The position numbers and the translations under genes are program-made. A DNA stretch of 41,523 nucleotides from Bacteroidales bacterium (GTDB lineage Bacteria; Bacteroidota; Bacteroidia; Bacteroidales; FEN-979): assembly GCA_014860625.1 (NCBI GenBank), contig JACZJJ010000115.1:1-41523 (forward strand), in the 5' to 3' direction. Positions 1-8,812 of this stretch are shown here, in pieces. How positions within the stretch are numbered: position 1 is the stretch's first letter; every line of letters starts with the position of its first letter. The notes under the pieces were generated by a model. That model did not search any database. It saw only the letters and a program-made list of their open reading frames with translations, and was not told where the DNA came from.

Positions 1-553
1 GAACATGACCATGGATGATGCGACGGTTGCCGATCTTTTCGGGGATGATCTCATAATCGCGGAACCAGAGCATCGCCTCCTTGTCTTCGTATGGATCTTC
101 CTTCTTGAAGTTCAGCCCGGCATGAACCAGCACGAAATCATCCAGTTCCACATAGTACTGCAGACTCCTCATCCACTCAATGTAATCGGGGGGGACATCT
201 TTCAGATGAGTCACGTTGAAGCTGTCAAGCGTGGCCTTACCGCCGATGGTATTCCAGGCTTTGCGCTTCCGTTTGGCAAAATTAAAAAACCAGGATGTGC
301 CTGAACTCACTTCGGCATCATACAACTCCACCATGAAGTCTTCGTGGTTTCCCTTCAGTGGAACAACGGAGTATTCATCGTTCTGCAGCCCCCTGATGTA
401 ATCGATCACCCCTTTCGAATCGGGCCCCCGGTCGATATAATCCCCCAGAAGGTAGATCTCGTCAAACCTGGCCGGACGGATGATCTCCTCCACCAAACAT
501 TTCAGCGTTTTGGCATAACCGTGTATGTCGGGGATTACCCACTGTTTCCTCAT
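1..553 (-). CDS. metallophosphoesterase / serine-threonine protein phosphatase family protein (3' partial, runs off window)
   Basis: Hand translation of minus strand from ATG at 553: [55 protein letters not shown]...PLKGNHED...; [14 protein letters not shown] and GNHE motifs. Start overlaps the gpmA stop (ATGA). Absent from ORF track because it has no stop in the window. Confidence 0.9.
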   Translation of the reverse strand, partial: MRKQWVIPDIHGYAKTLKCLVEEIIRPARFDEIYLLGDYIDRGPDSKGVIDYIRGLQNDEYSVVPLKGNHEDFMVELYDAEVSSGTSWFFNFAKRKRKAWNTIGGKATLDSFNVTHLKDVPPDYIEWMRSLQYYVELDDFVLVHAGLNFKKEDPYEDKEAMLWFRDYEIIPEKIGNRRIIHGHV

Positions 554-1296
554 CTCTTCTTCGCTTGATTTGCCACCTCTTCCATCAATTTCTTAATCAC
601 CTCCGGATCTCCCAGAAAATAGTCCTTCACCAAGTTCATTTCATCGTCAAATTCAAACACATAAGGGATTCCGGTTGGAAGATTGAGACCGGGAATGTCT
701 TCGTCAGAGATATTTTTAAGGTATTTAACGATGCCGCGAAGGCTATTTCCGTGTGCAGCAACCACTATCTGCTTGTGTTCCATGAGGCTTTTTCTGATCT
801 CCTCCAGCCAGTAGGGGACGATTCGTTCCACCGTATCCTTCAGAGCTTCTGTAGCGGGAATCTCCGATGGTTTTAGATCCCTGTACCGGGGATCAAAACG
901 GGGATGACGGGGATCGTCTTCCTGCAGAGGCGGTGGTGGGACATCGTAGCTTCTTCTCCAGATATGGACCTGTTCGTCGCCATACTGTGCCGCAGTCTCG
1001 CTTTTATTCAGCCCCTGCAGTGTGCCGTAATGCTTCTCATTCAGTCGCCACGACTTATACACAGAAATCCACATCAAGTCCATCTCATCGAGCACCAGGT
1101 CAAGGGTTCGGATCGCCCGTGTCAGGTATGACGTGTAGGCAACCTTGAAATCAAAACCTGCCTCTTTCAATGTCTTCCCGGCTTCCACGGCTTCCCGGAT
1201 GCCTTTTTCCGTAAGGTCTACGTCGGTCCAGCCGGTAAACCTGTTCTCTTTGTTCCACTGGCTCTCACCGTGTCTGATCAAAACGAGCTTATGCAT
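550..1296 (-). CDS. gpmA: 2,3-bisphosphoglycerate-dependent phosphoglycerate mutase
   Basis: [27 protein letters not shown]..., [14 protein letters not shown]; full-length 248 aa. Confidence 0.97.
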   Translation of the reverse strand: MHKLVLIRHGESQWNKENRFTGWTDVDLTEKGIREAVEAGKTLKEAGFDFKVAYTSYLTRAIRTLDLVLDEMDLMWISVYKSWRLNEKHYGTLQGLNKSETAAQYGDEQVHIWRRSYDVPPPPLQEDDPRHPRFDPRYRDLKPSEIPATEALKDTVERIVPYWLEEIRKSLMEHKQIVVAAHGNSLRGIVKYLKNISDEDIPGLNLPTGIPYVFEFDDEMNLVKDYFLGDPEVIKKLMEEVANQAKKR

Positions 1297-1320
1297 GGTT
1301 TTCGCACTTCTTTAGGGTGT

Positions 1321-1328
1321 CAAAAATA
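1321..1328 (-). promoter_or_regulatory. candidate Bacteroidota -7 box (TATTTTTG) for gpmA
   Basis: reverse complement of CAAAAATA matches TAnnTTTG, just upstream of gpmA. Confidence 0.4.
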
Positions 1329-1349
1329 AGAAAATTACGCAACTTATAC

Positions 1350-1357
1350 TATCTTTG
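1350..1357 (+). promoter_or_regulatory. candidate Bacteroidota -7 box (TATCTTTG) for DUF2723 gene
   Basis: TAnnTTTG match 23 bp upstream of ATG at 1380. Confidence 0.5.
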
Positions 1358-1379
1358 CCCTCCTTCAAACCCGATACCC

Positions 1380-4300
1380 ATGAAGATCTACAATCGTCTG
1401 AATAGCCTCATTGGATGGGGTGTTTTCCTGATCGCCACCGTGGTGTACCTGATTACCTCCGAACCTACAATGAGTTTCTGGGATTGCGGTGAGTACATCG
1501 CAACAGCCTATAAGCTTGAGGTTGGGCATCCCCCCGGAGCTCCCCTGTTCCAGATGCTGGGACGCTTCTTCTCACTGTTTGCCATGGGAGACGTCACCCA
1601 GGTTGCTCAGATGGTCAACACCATGTCGGCCCTCTCCAGCAGCTTCACCATCCTCTTTCTCTTCTGGTCCATCACCATGATTGCCAAGAAGATTGCTTTG
1701 CGAAACGGAGAGGAGATAAACAATGCAAGAATGTATGCCATAATGGGCGCCGGACTGGTTGGATCTCTTGCCTATGCATTCAGCGATTCATTCTGGTTTT
1801 CGGCGGTTGAGAGCGAAGTGTATGCCATGTCCTCGTTCTTCACGGCGGTCGTTTTTTGGGCTATCCTGAAGTGGGAGGAGCATGCCGATGAAGGTCACTC
1901 TTACCGCTGGCTGATCCTGATCGCTTACCTGATGGGTCTCTCCATCGGGGTGCACCTGCTTAACCTGCTTGCGATTCCCGCGATCACGCTGGTCTATTAT
2001 TTCAAGAAATACAAAAACCCCAACTGGAAAGGAATTACCCTGGCATTTGGGGTCTCTATCGTCATCCTGGCCGTGGTGATGTATATCATCGTCCCATTGA
2101 TCGTCAGGCTGGCTGGCTGGTTTGAGTTTTTCTTTGTTAACACCCTTGGCCTGCCCTTTAACATTGGACCGATTGTCTATTTCCTGTTGCTGATCGGAGC
2201 GATTGTTTTGGCTCTCATCTATACCCGCAGGCAAGCCAGGCCGATACTGAATGCCATCGTTTTATCGCTTACTTTTATCCTGATCGGGTACTCTTCCTTC
2301 TTTTTGCTGGTGATTCGCAGCAATGCCGATCCACCCATCGATGAGAACAATCCGGAAAATGCCATGTACCTCCTTTCTTACCTGAACAGGGAACAGTACG
2401 GTGACTGGCCGTTGCTGAAAGGACAGTACTACAATGCCCCGGTTGTCGATCGCGAGGATGGAAGCCCAATCTACGCGAAAGATGAAAAAAGCGGAAAATA
2501 TGTCGTCGTCGATGAACGGAAAGGTGCGATACCTGTCTATGATGAGCGGTTCACAACCATCTTCCCCCGAATGTGGGCCAACATGGAGACAAGATACGGG
2601 GAAGGATATGAACAGTGGGGACAGATCAGGGGAGTGCCGATCCAGGTGACGGAAGGGGATCAGAAAAAGACATTGGCACGTCCTACCTTCTCTGAGAACC
2701 TGACCTTCTTCCTGAAATATCAGGTGATACACATGTATTACCGCTATTTCATGTGGAACTTCGCCGGAAGGCAGAATGATATTCAGGGTTTGGGAAATAA
2801 AATTAACGGAAACTGGAAAAGCGGGATCCCTTTCATCGACAGGTGGCGACTGGGTCCTCAGGACAAGCCGGAAAGCATGCAAAGCAATGCCGATAACAGC
2901 TTTTACTTCCTCCCTCTGATCCTCGGACTTATCGGCATCTGGTTTACCATCCGAAAAGATTACAAAAGCGCTGTTGTGATCGCTCTTCTCTTTCTGATGA
3001 CAGGTCTGGCTATTGTCTTTTACCTGAACCAGTATGCTCCTCAACCCAGAGAGAGGGATTACGCTTATGCCGCTTCATTCTACGCCTTTGCCATCTGGAT
3101 GGGGCTGGGTGTGATGGCGCTGTTCGAATGGATTTCAAAAAAGCTGAACGCGAAAGTCACAGCGATTGCGGTGACACTGGTGACACTTATTCTGGTCCCC
3201 GGCATCATGGCACAGCAAGGATGGAATGACCACGACCGTTCAGGGCGCTCAACAGCCCTGGCTATCGCGATTAACTACCTCAATTCGTGCGAGCCAAATG
3301 CGATTCTGTTTGCCAATGGCGACAACGACACCTTCCCCCTGTGGTACGCACAGGAAGTTGAGGGAATCCGCACCGATGTGCGTGTGGTGAACCTGAGCCT
3401 GCTCAATACCGAATGGTACATCGACCAGATGAAACGCAAGGCGTATGATTCTGATCCTGTTCCGTTCTCGCTGACAAGAAACAAGTACCGTACAGGAAAC
3501 CGGGATGTGACCTATCTGATGGACGATCCCAGCCTGAAAGGAATGTATGTCAATGTGAAGGACATCTTCGACATCATTGACCGCAATGAAGATCGGCTGA
3601 AAATGAATACTCAGGTGGGAAAAGTTGACTACTTCCCAACAAAGAAGTTCATGGTGACCTACGATTCGGCCGCAATGGTTCAAAACGGACTGATACCGGC
3701 AACACTGGCAGACAGGATGGATACCATTCGCTGGTCTATCAACAGGCCCGCTATTGAAAAGAACAACCTGATGATTCTCGACCTGCTGGCTACAAACAAC
3801 TGGGAACGACCGGTCTACTTTGTGATGACAACCGGCCCAAGCACCTATCTGGGTCTTGATCCGTGGTTTTTCATGGAAGGACTGACTTACCGGCTGCTCC
3901 CTGCCAAGGCGGCCCGTTCAGCCGACGGTCAGACAGGAGAGGTGAATACCGATCTGATGTATGATCATGTGGTGAACAAGTTTGAATGGGGGAACATGGA
4001 AAAGCCGGGTGTTTATATTGATGATAACAACGCACGGATGGTCATGAACCTCAGGAATCTGATGAGCAGGCTGGCAATGGCTCTTGTCAGTGAAGGGAAA
4101 CTGGATTCGGCGAAAGTTGTCATGGATATCTCCCTGGAGAAGATGCCCGATGCCAAGGTGCCGTTCGACTATTTCGTCTTGCCGATGGCGAAAGGATATT
4201 TTGCCGCAGGAGATACAGCTACCGGGATGGAAATCCTGGAACGGATCAGCAAATACAAGACAGAGGAGCTGGCCTATTATTTCAGCTTCCCGGATGCCGA

Positions 4301-4460
4301 CCTCCCTTCGATGGATATGAATATTCAGGAGGCACTGTTTACGGTGAACAAACTGGCTGAGGCATCCAGGGAGTTGGGTGTTACAGGCATTGCTGACACA
4401 GCCGAAACCACCCTGAATGAGTATTACGACCAGTACATGAAGAAAGTTTACCGGCCGTGA
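1380..4460 (+). CDS. DUF2723 domain-containing multi-pass membrane protein
   Basis: MKIYNRLNSLIGWGVFLIATVVYLITSEPTMSFWDCGEYIATAYKLEVGHPPGAPLF is typical of DUF2723 N-termini; start moved to 1380 because the -7 box lies within the longer ORF. Confidence 0.9.
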   Translation: MKIYNRLNSLIGWGVFLIATVVYLITSEPTMSFWDCGEYIATAYKLEVGHPPGAPLFQMLGRFFSLFAMGDVTQVAQMVNTMSALSSSFTILFLFWSITMIAKKIALRNGEEINNARMYAIMGAGLVGSLAYAFSDSFWFSAVESEVYAMSSFFTAVVFWAILKWEEHADEGHSYRWLILIAYLMGLSIGVHLLNLLAIPAITLVYYFKKYKNPNWKGITLAFGVSIVILAVVMYIIVPLIVRLAGWFEFFFVNTLGLPFNIGPIVYFLLLIGAIVLALIYTRRQARPILNAIVLSLTFILIGYSSFFLLVIRSNADPPIDENNPENAMYLLSYLNREQYGDWPLLKGQYYNAPVVDREDGSPIYAKDEKSGKYVVVDERKGAIPVYDERFTTIFPRMWANMETRYGEGYEQWGQIRGVPIQVTEGDQKKTLARPTFSENLTFFLKYQVIHMYYRYFMWNFAGRQNDIQGLGNKINGNWKSGIPFIDRWRLGPQDKPESMQSNADNSFYFLPLILGLIGIWFTIRKDYKSAVVIALLFLMTGLAIVFYLNQYAPQPRERDYAYAASFYAFAIWMGLGVMALFEWISKKLNAKVTAIAVTLVTLILVPGIMAQQGWNDHDRSGRSTALAIAINYLNSCEPNAILFANGDNDTFPLWYAQEVEGIRTDVRVVNLSLLNTEWYIDQMKRKAYDSDPVPFSLTRNKYRTGNRDVTYLMDDPSLKGMYVNVKDIFDIIDRNEDRLKMNTQVGKVDYFPTKKFMVTYDSAAMVQNGLIPATLADRMDTIRWSINRPAIEKNNLMILDLLATNNWERPVYFVMTTGPSTYLGLDPWFFMEGLTYRLLPAKAARSADGQTGEVNTDLMYDHVVNKFEWGNMEKPGVYIDDNNARMVMNLRNLMSRLAMALVSEGKLDSAKVVMDISLEKMPDAKVPFDYFVLPMAKGYFAAGDTATGMEILERISKYKTEELAYYFSFPDADLPSMDMNIQEALFTVNKLAEASRELGVTGIADTAETTLNEYYDQYMKKVYRP

Positions 4461-5083
4461 AGAAGAAAATCAGCAAACCTCCTTTCATCTGTCGCTTTTT
4501 CACCCGTGAGCATCTCATTTGTGAAGTGGCAACCGAGGAAAAAGAGATTTTCCTGACGTTCGACGATGGTCCTGTCCCTGAAATCACCCCCCAGGTTCTG
4601 GATATTCTGCTGGAGAGGAGGGTGAAAGCCACATTCTTCTGTGTTGGGGCCAATGTAGCCAGAAACCCTGAACTCTTCGAACGACTGATCGGGGAGGGTC
4701 ACGCTGTTGGAAACCATACCTACCATCACCTCCATGGATGGAAAAGCCCACCGGCTGCCTATGTGGAAGATGTGACACGGTGCGAACCCCTCTTTCAGAC
4801 ACGACTCTTCAGGCCTCCTTACGGCAAATTTACCCCTTCCCAATATTTCCTGCTGCGAAACGACTATCTGTTTGTATTGTGGAGTGTTCTCACCCGCGAT
4901 TACAGCCGTCGTGTCAACCCTGAACAATGCCTCGATATCGCTATCCGGAATACCCGGCCGGGCTCGATCGTCCTCTTCCACGACAGCATCAAGGCATCAA
5001 AAAACATGTTGCATGCTCTTCCCCGGTTTCTGGACCACTTCCTCGAAAAAGAATACACATTCAAATCCAACCTGTCCAACTAG
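4457..5083 (+). CDS. polysaccharide deacetylase family protein (NodB homology)
   Basis: FLTFDDGPVPEITPQVLDIL, GHAVGNHTYHH, RPPYGKF, HDS motifs; GTGA overlap with upstream stop. Confidence 0.92.
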   Translation: MKKKISKPPFICRFFTREHLICEVATEEKEIFLTFDDGPVPEITPQVLDILLERRVKATFFCVGANVARNPELFERLIGEGHAVGNHTYHHLHGWKSPPAAYVEDVTRCEPLFQTRLFRPPYGKFTPSQYFLLRNDYLFVLWSVLTRDYSRRVNPEQCLDIAIRNTRPGSIVLFHDSIKASKNMLHALPRFLDHFLEKEYTFKSNLSN

Positions 5084-5131
5084 TCCAACCTGTCCAACCT
5101 GTCCAACCTGTCCAACCTGTCTAACCTGTCT
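5066..5131. repeat. 10-bp tandem repeat (CCAACCTGTC)n, partly degenerate
   Basis: tccaacctgtccaactagtccaacctgtccaacctgtccaacctgtccaacctgtctaacctgtcta; spans polysaccharide deacetylase stop and reaches radC stop. Confidence 0.95.
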
Positions 5132-5828
5132 ACATCATCCCCTGATCGGAAAAGCTGAAAAACTCTCCGTCGGCAATGATGATATGGTCCAGTACGGAAA
5201 CCTCAAGCAGTTTACCAGCCTCAGCGATTTTGTGGGTAATCCGGATGTCCGATTCACTCGGCCTGGTATTACCTGATGGATGGTTGTGTGCGAGAATGAT
5301 CCCGGTAGCGTGGTAATCCAACGCAATCTTGAAGATCTTTTTTGGATCTACTACGGTGCCTGATATTCCTCCTTCGGAGATGCTCTCTTTCCGGATCAGT
5401 CGGTTAGCCCGGTTCAGCAGCAGGATCCAGAACTCTTCGTAGGGTTTGTCCTGCATCACCGGTTTCAAAACGGCGAAGGCATCCTGACTCTGCCTGACCA
5501 ACACTTTCCCCGGAACAGTCGTTTCATTCCGTCGCCGGCCGAGTTCCATGGAAGCGGCAATAGTTATTGCACGGGCAGGTCCGATCCCATGAGTTTTCCT
5601 CAGATCATGAACCGATAACCGGCCGAGTTCCGAGAGGTTGTCGCCAACCCCTTCCAGGATTCCCTTGGCTATTTCAACGGCCGACATTTCCTTCGTTCCG
5701 GAGCCAATCAGGATCGCGATTAATTCTGCATCGCTCAGGGCATGCCTCCCTTTCATCATCAGCTTTTCCCGGGGACGGTCTTCCTCAGCCCACTGCTTGA
5801 TCGTTACATGTTTTACATACTTTTGCAT
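5130..5828 (-). CDS. radC: DNA repair protein RadC / JAB-MPN domain protein
   Basis: KQWAEEDRPREKLMMKGRHALSDAELIAILIGSG; HNHPSGNTRPSESDIRIT; LDHIIIADGEFFSF. Confidence 0.95.
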   Translation of the reverse strand: MQKYVKHVTIKQWAEEDRPREKLMMKGRHALSDAELIAILIGSGTKEMSAVEIAKGILEGVGDNLSELGRLSVHDLRKTHGIGPARAITIAASMELGRRRNETTVPGKVLVRQSQDAFAVLKPVMQDKPYEEFWILLLNRANRLIRKESISEGGISGTVVDPKKIFKIALDYHATGIILAHNHPSGNTRPSESDIRITHKIAEAGKLLEVSVLDHIIIADGEFFSFSDQGMM

Positions 5829-5891
5829 CTTTTTACCCGTTAATCAGGAAAGAGGCCAAAAGGTTAAACATTTGGCGAAAAAAATTGCATT

Positions 5892-6632
5892 ATGGGCAAA
5901 ACAGGCCATGTCATTATCGAGCTGGAAGAGGTAGACTCCACCAACCTCTATGCAGAAAGGATGCTCAGAAAAGGGGTTGTTGAAGAAGGGACAGTGATCC
6001 AGGCGAAATTTCAGACTGCCGGAAAGGGACAGGGAGATAACCAATGGGAAAGTTTGCCCGGACAAAATCTCACCTTTTCGATCATCCTGCATCCGCGGTT
6101 TCTCCTGCCCACCCGTCAGTTTCTGCTGAATAAAGTGATCTCACTCGGCCTGATCGACTTCTTATCTATTTATATCGAAGACGTGGCTATCAAATGGCCT
6201 AACGACATCCTGGCAGGATTAAAAAAGATTGGAGGTATCCTGATCCAGCATCGTGTGGAAGGCGAAATTCTTGAGTCAACGATCGTTGGGATCGGACTGA
6301 ATGTCAACCAAACGAAATTTGATCATAACCTCTCAGGTGCAGCATCCCTCTTTCAGATTCTTCACCAGGAGTTGAAACTTAAAGAGGCGCTGGTCCTTCT
6401 TTGCAATCGGATTGAGGAGAGGTATTCCCAGTTAAGAGCAGAAGAGACTGAACGGCTGGAGGCCGACTTTTGCCGTGCATTGCTCGGCTATCAGGAGGAG
6501 AAGAAATTCCTTGTTGAGGGTAAGGAGATTTCAGGAACCATTTGCGGTGTTGATGAATTCGGCAGGTTGTTGGTGGAGCATCCTGGAAACGATGTTAAGG
6601 TTTACGCGCATAAAGAGATCGAATATGTTTAA
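5892..6632 (+). CDS. birA: biotin--[acetyl-CoA-carboxylase] ligase
   Basis: EVDSTNLYAERML, GKGQGDNQWES.PGQNLTFSIIL, IKWPNDILAGLKKIGGIL, GIGLNVNQ. Confidence 0.93.
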   Translation: MGKTGHVIIELEEVDSTNLYAERMLRKGVVEEGTVIQAKFQTAGKGQGDNQWESLPGQNLTFSIILHPRFLLPTRQFLLNKVISLGLIDFLSIYIEDVAIKWPNDILAGLKKIGGILIQHRVEGEILESTIVGIGLNVNQTKFDHNLSGAASLFQILHQELKLKEALVLLCNRIEERYSQLRAEETERLEADFCRALLGYQEEKKFLVEGKEISGTICGVDEFGRLLVEHPGNDVKVYAHKEIEYV

Positions 6633-7396
6633 TTGTATCTTTTCCCAAATGTAAAACTCAGGTAGAGGGTTAAAAACAGGTTTTGCTTCGGGTTGTAGGC
6701 CATGATGGGGATGCCGATAGGCGAAACGTCGAGGCAGGCTCCGACTTCCAGCGCTTTAGGCCGTTTGTTTTTATTCCCGAACTCAAACTCCAGTCCGCTC
6801 CTTGCATAGATGCCGGGATGAAAGCTCAGCTCGAGAATGCCGGCCAGCAGGGAAGCACGGCCGTAGATGTCATCGGCGAAATGATTGGCAGGATCATAAC
6901 GCTCCTCTTTGATCTCATATTCATTCTGGCTGATTGGATAGATGATGTACAGATACATCGGCTTGGCGAAGCCGACAGTAACCCCTCCCATCCAAAGAAT
7001 GCTCAACTGAACTCCTCCCCAGTAGGGTTTGCGGTTCAGGATATATTGCTGACCTGTACCAATACGAAGAAAGGAGACGGAGTTCACTTTTCCGTAGATG
7101 TAGCTTTTGGAATTGGGATAATAAGGATTCAGTACGCGGATCTCTTTGGCAGATTTATAGGTGGAGTATTCTGCTTCCCACAGCCATACCCGCAGGGCTG
7201 TCCGGCTTGTTCCATATCGGAATTTCAGACCCCATCCGTTTGTGTGAATCAACAATCCAAGAGCCCATTGCTTCTCAGTGAGCACATTATCGGGCAGGGT
7301 ATCGGGTTCAGGCTGATACTGTGCCCGGGCCGTGATCGTGGGAAGGCACCCCAGAAGGATAACCATCACGATCAGATATACCTGTACTCGGTTCAT
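6629..7396 (-). CDS. putative outer membrane beta-barrel protein of unknown function
   Basis: MNRVQVYLIVMVILLGCLPTITARAQ signal peptide, alternating aromatic strands, terminal LYLSFTFGKRYN; start chosen at residue 20 of ORF 6629..7453. Confidence 0.7.
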   Translation of the reverse strand: MNRVQVYLIVMVILLGCLPTITARAQYQPEPDTLPDNVLTEKQWALGLLIHTNGWGLKFRYGTSRTALRVWLWEAEYSTYKSAKEIRVLNPYYPNSKSYIYGKVNSVSFLRIGTGQQYILNRKPYWGGVQLSILWMGGVTVGFAKPMYLYIIYPISQNEYEIKEERYDPANHFADDIYGRASLLAGILELSFHPGIYARSGLEFEFGNKNKRPKALEVGACLDVSPIGIPIMAYNPKQNLFLTLYLSFTFGKRYN

Positions 7397-7421
7397 TGGT
7401 TGGGGAGATGGTGTCGTGCTA

Positions 7422-7429
7422 CAAAGGTA
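7422..7429 (-). promoter_or_regulatory. candidate -7 box TACCTTTG for the OM beta-barrel gene
   Basis: reverse complement of caaaggta, 25 bp upstream of ATG at 7396. Confidence 0.45.
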
Positions 7430-7432
7430 AAA

Positions 7433-7472
7433 ATAAAAGTAGGGGCAATTCATGAATTGCCCCTACTTTTAT
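7433..7472. repeat. 40-bp perfect palindrome (REP-like)
   Basis: ATAAAAGTAGGGGCAATTCA|TGAATTGCCCCTACTTTTAT; the two 20-nt halves are exact reverse complements. Confidence 0.97.
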
Positions 7473-7491
7473 AGGATAAGGTTCGTGTTGG

Positions 7492-7635
7492 TTAGTGTCT
7501 TTCTACCTGGTAACGGCTTCGTTCACCGTAAGCGGCGCATCGCTGGCCGGATGTACAGGAAGAGACAATCAGTCCAACGACTACAATCGTCATGGCCAGG
7601 ATAACGACTTTTTTTATATTTTTGGAGAGACTCAT
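7492..7635 (-). CDS. small predicted lipoprotein (47 aa), unknown function
   Basis: Hand translation: MSLSKNIKKVVILAMTIVVVGLIVSSCTSGQRCAAYGERSRYQVERH*; lipobox LIVSSC; candidate -7 box at 7653-7660; below the ORF-track size cutoff. Confidence 0.7.
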   Translation of the reverse strand: MSLSKNIKKVVILAMTIVVVGLIVSSCTSGQRCAAYGERSRYQVERH

Positions 7636-7652
7636 AGTAAGCAATTTGGATA

Positions 7653-7660
7653 CAAAATTA
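7653..7660 (-). promoter_or_regulatory. candidate -7 box TAATTTTG for the 47-aa lipoprotein
   Basis: reverse complement of caaaatta, 18 bp upstream of ATG. Confidence 0.35.
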
Positions 7661-7739
7661 CTCAATTCTTATTTACTAACAACTATTTTCAATAGTTATT
7701 GCGTAAAGTTATTAACTGTCATTCGTTCATAATTACAGC

Positions 7740-8420
7740 ATGGAAGCGATTAACCCACGTATTGAAGAGAGCTGGAGAGAAGCTCTTGATCCGGTATTTC
7801 GCGAACCCTATTTTGGGGAGCTGAAGGAATTCCTGGTGACGGAGAAAAACCGGTTCCGGGTGTTTCCTCCCGGCTCGCTGATTTTTAATGCCTTCAACCA
7901 TACGCCATTCGATAAGGTAAACGTAGTGATTCTTGGACAGGACCCGTATCATGGTTTCGGACAGGCTCACGGGCTCTGTTTCTCAGTACCGGATGGGATT
8001 CAGCCTCCTCCTTCTCTGGTCAATATTTTCAAAGAGATAAAAAACGATCTGGGAATCCCTCCTCCTGCACATGGGAATCTCACCCGGTGGGCTGATCAGG
8101 GTATTTTGTTGCTGAACGCTACGCTGACGGTCAGGGAAAACCAGGCCGGATCGCACCAGGGAAAAGGGTGGGAACAGTTTACCGATGCCGCTATCAGGGC
8201 GTTATCCGAAAAAAGGGAGGGATTGATATTCCTTCTCTGGGGAAATTTCGCGATTGCGAAAAGGGAGCTCATTGATGTGGCAAAACATGTTATTCTTACA
8301 GCACCTCATCCATCACCACTATCGGCATCCAGGGGTTTTTTCGGCTGCGGGCATTTCTCTCAGGTCAATACATTATTGAAGAAAATGGGACAAGATGAGA
8401 TTGACTGGGATCTGGCCTAA
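7740..8420 (+). CDS. ung: uracil-DNA glycosylase
   Basis: VVILGQDPYHGFGQAHGLCFSV, GILLLNATLTV, LLWGNFA, APHPSPLSASRGFFGCGHFSQVN. Confidence 0.97.
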   Translation: MEAINPRIEESWREALDPVFREPYFGELKEFLVTEKNRFRVFPPGSLIFNAFNHTPFDKVNVVILGQDPYHGFGQAHGLCFSVPDGIQPPPSLVNIFKEIKNDLGIPPPAHGNLTRWADQGILLLNATLTVRENQAGSHQGKGWEQFTDAAIRALSEKREGLIFLLWGNFAIAKRELIDVAKHVILTAPHPSPLSASRGFFGCGHFSQVNTLLKKMGQDEIDWDLA

Positions 8421-8812
8421 TGACAACAGGAATCCTTATCACTTACCAACTTGTTCTCAAGGAATAATGTTACTGCTTTCAGCGCCTCGGTTTGACTAGT
8501 GATGTAGATCTCCTTCCCGGCCTGGATCAGATCCTCCTGAAGCCGGTATCCCATTCCGCCTGCAATTACCACCTCACAATCCTCAAGTGCATTCAGGATT
8601 CTGTTGTGAGAGTGATTGCCATGATGCTCATGCGAATGCTCCTCATGCCCATGATGATGCTCCTGTCCCATGACATGATGGGTAAAGGTGTTTGGTCGAT
8701 ACTCAGTTGTCAAAACCTGTTGGTTCGAGGTTTGAAAGATCAGAAACCCCTCGGTACGACCAAAATGGGGGCATAATGTTACTCTGTCATTGCTTGGTAC
8801 TGCGATCTTCAT
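8417..8812 (-). CDS. NifX/NifB-like dinitrogenase iron-molybdenum cofactor family protein with His-rich insert
   Basis: MKIAVPSNDRVTLCPHFGRTEGFLIF; ALEDCEVVIAGGMGYRLQEDLIQAGKEIYIT; HHVMGQEHHHGHEEHSHEHHGNHSHN. Confidence 0.88.
   Translation of the reverse strand: MKIAVPSNDRVTLCPHFGRTEGFLIFQTSNQQVLTTEYRPNTFTHHVMGQEHHHGHEEHSHEHHGNHSHNRILNALEDCEVVIAGGMGYRLQEDLIQAGKEIYITSQTEALKAVTLFLENKLVSDKDSCCH

Noticed and set aside
877-915. Repeated cggggat words in gpmA
   Set aside because: Encodes the normal GpmA segment [15 protein letters not shown]; no insertion.
2262-3044. 260-aa minus-strand ORF opposite the DUF2723 gene
   Set aside because: Entirely antisense to a well-supported CDS, His/Asp/Gln-rich shadow-ORF composition, no recognisable motifs.
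5066-5131. Possible CRISPR array
   Set aside because: Directly abutting 10-bp units with no unique spacers and no cas genes.
4872-5276. 134-aa ORF with a SPTCPTCPTCPTC repeat
   Set aside because: Out-of-frame reading of the deacetylase gene and the 10-bp tandem array; overlaps radC antisense.
8600-8690. catgatgctcatgcgaatgctcctcatgcccatgatgatgctc as a tandem DNA repeat
   Set aside because: Explained by the His-rich coding stretch of the NifX-like protein on the minus strand.
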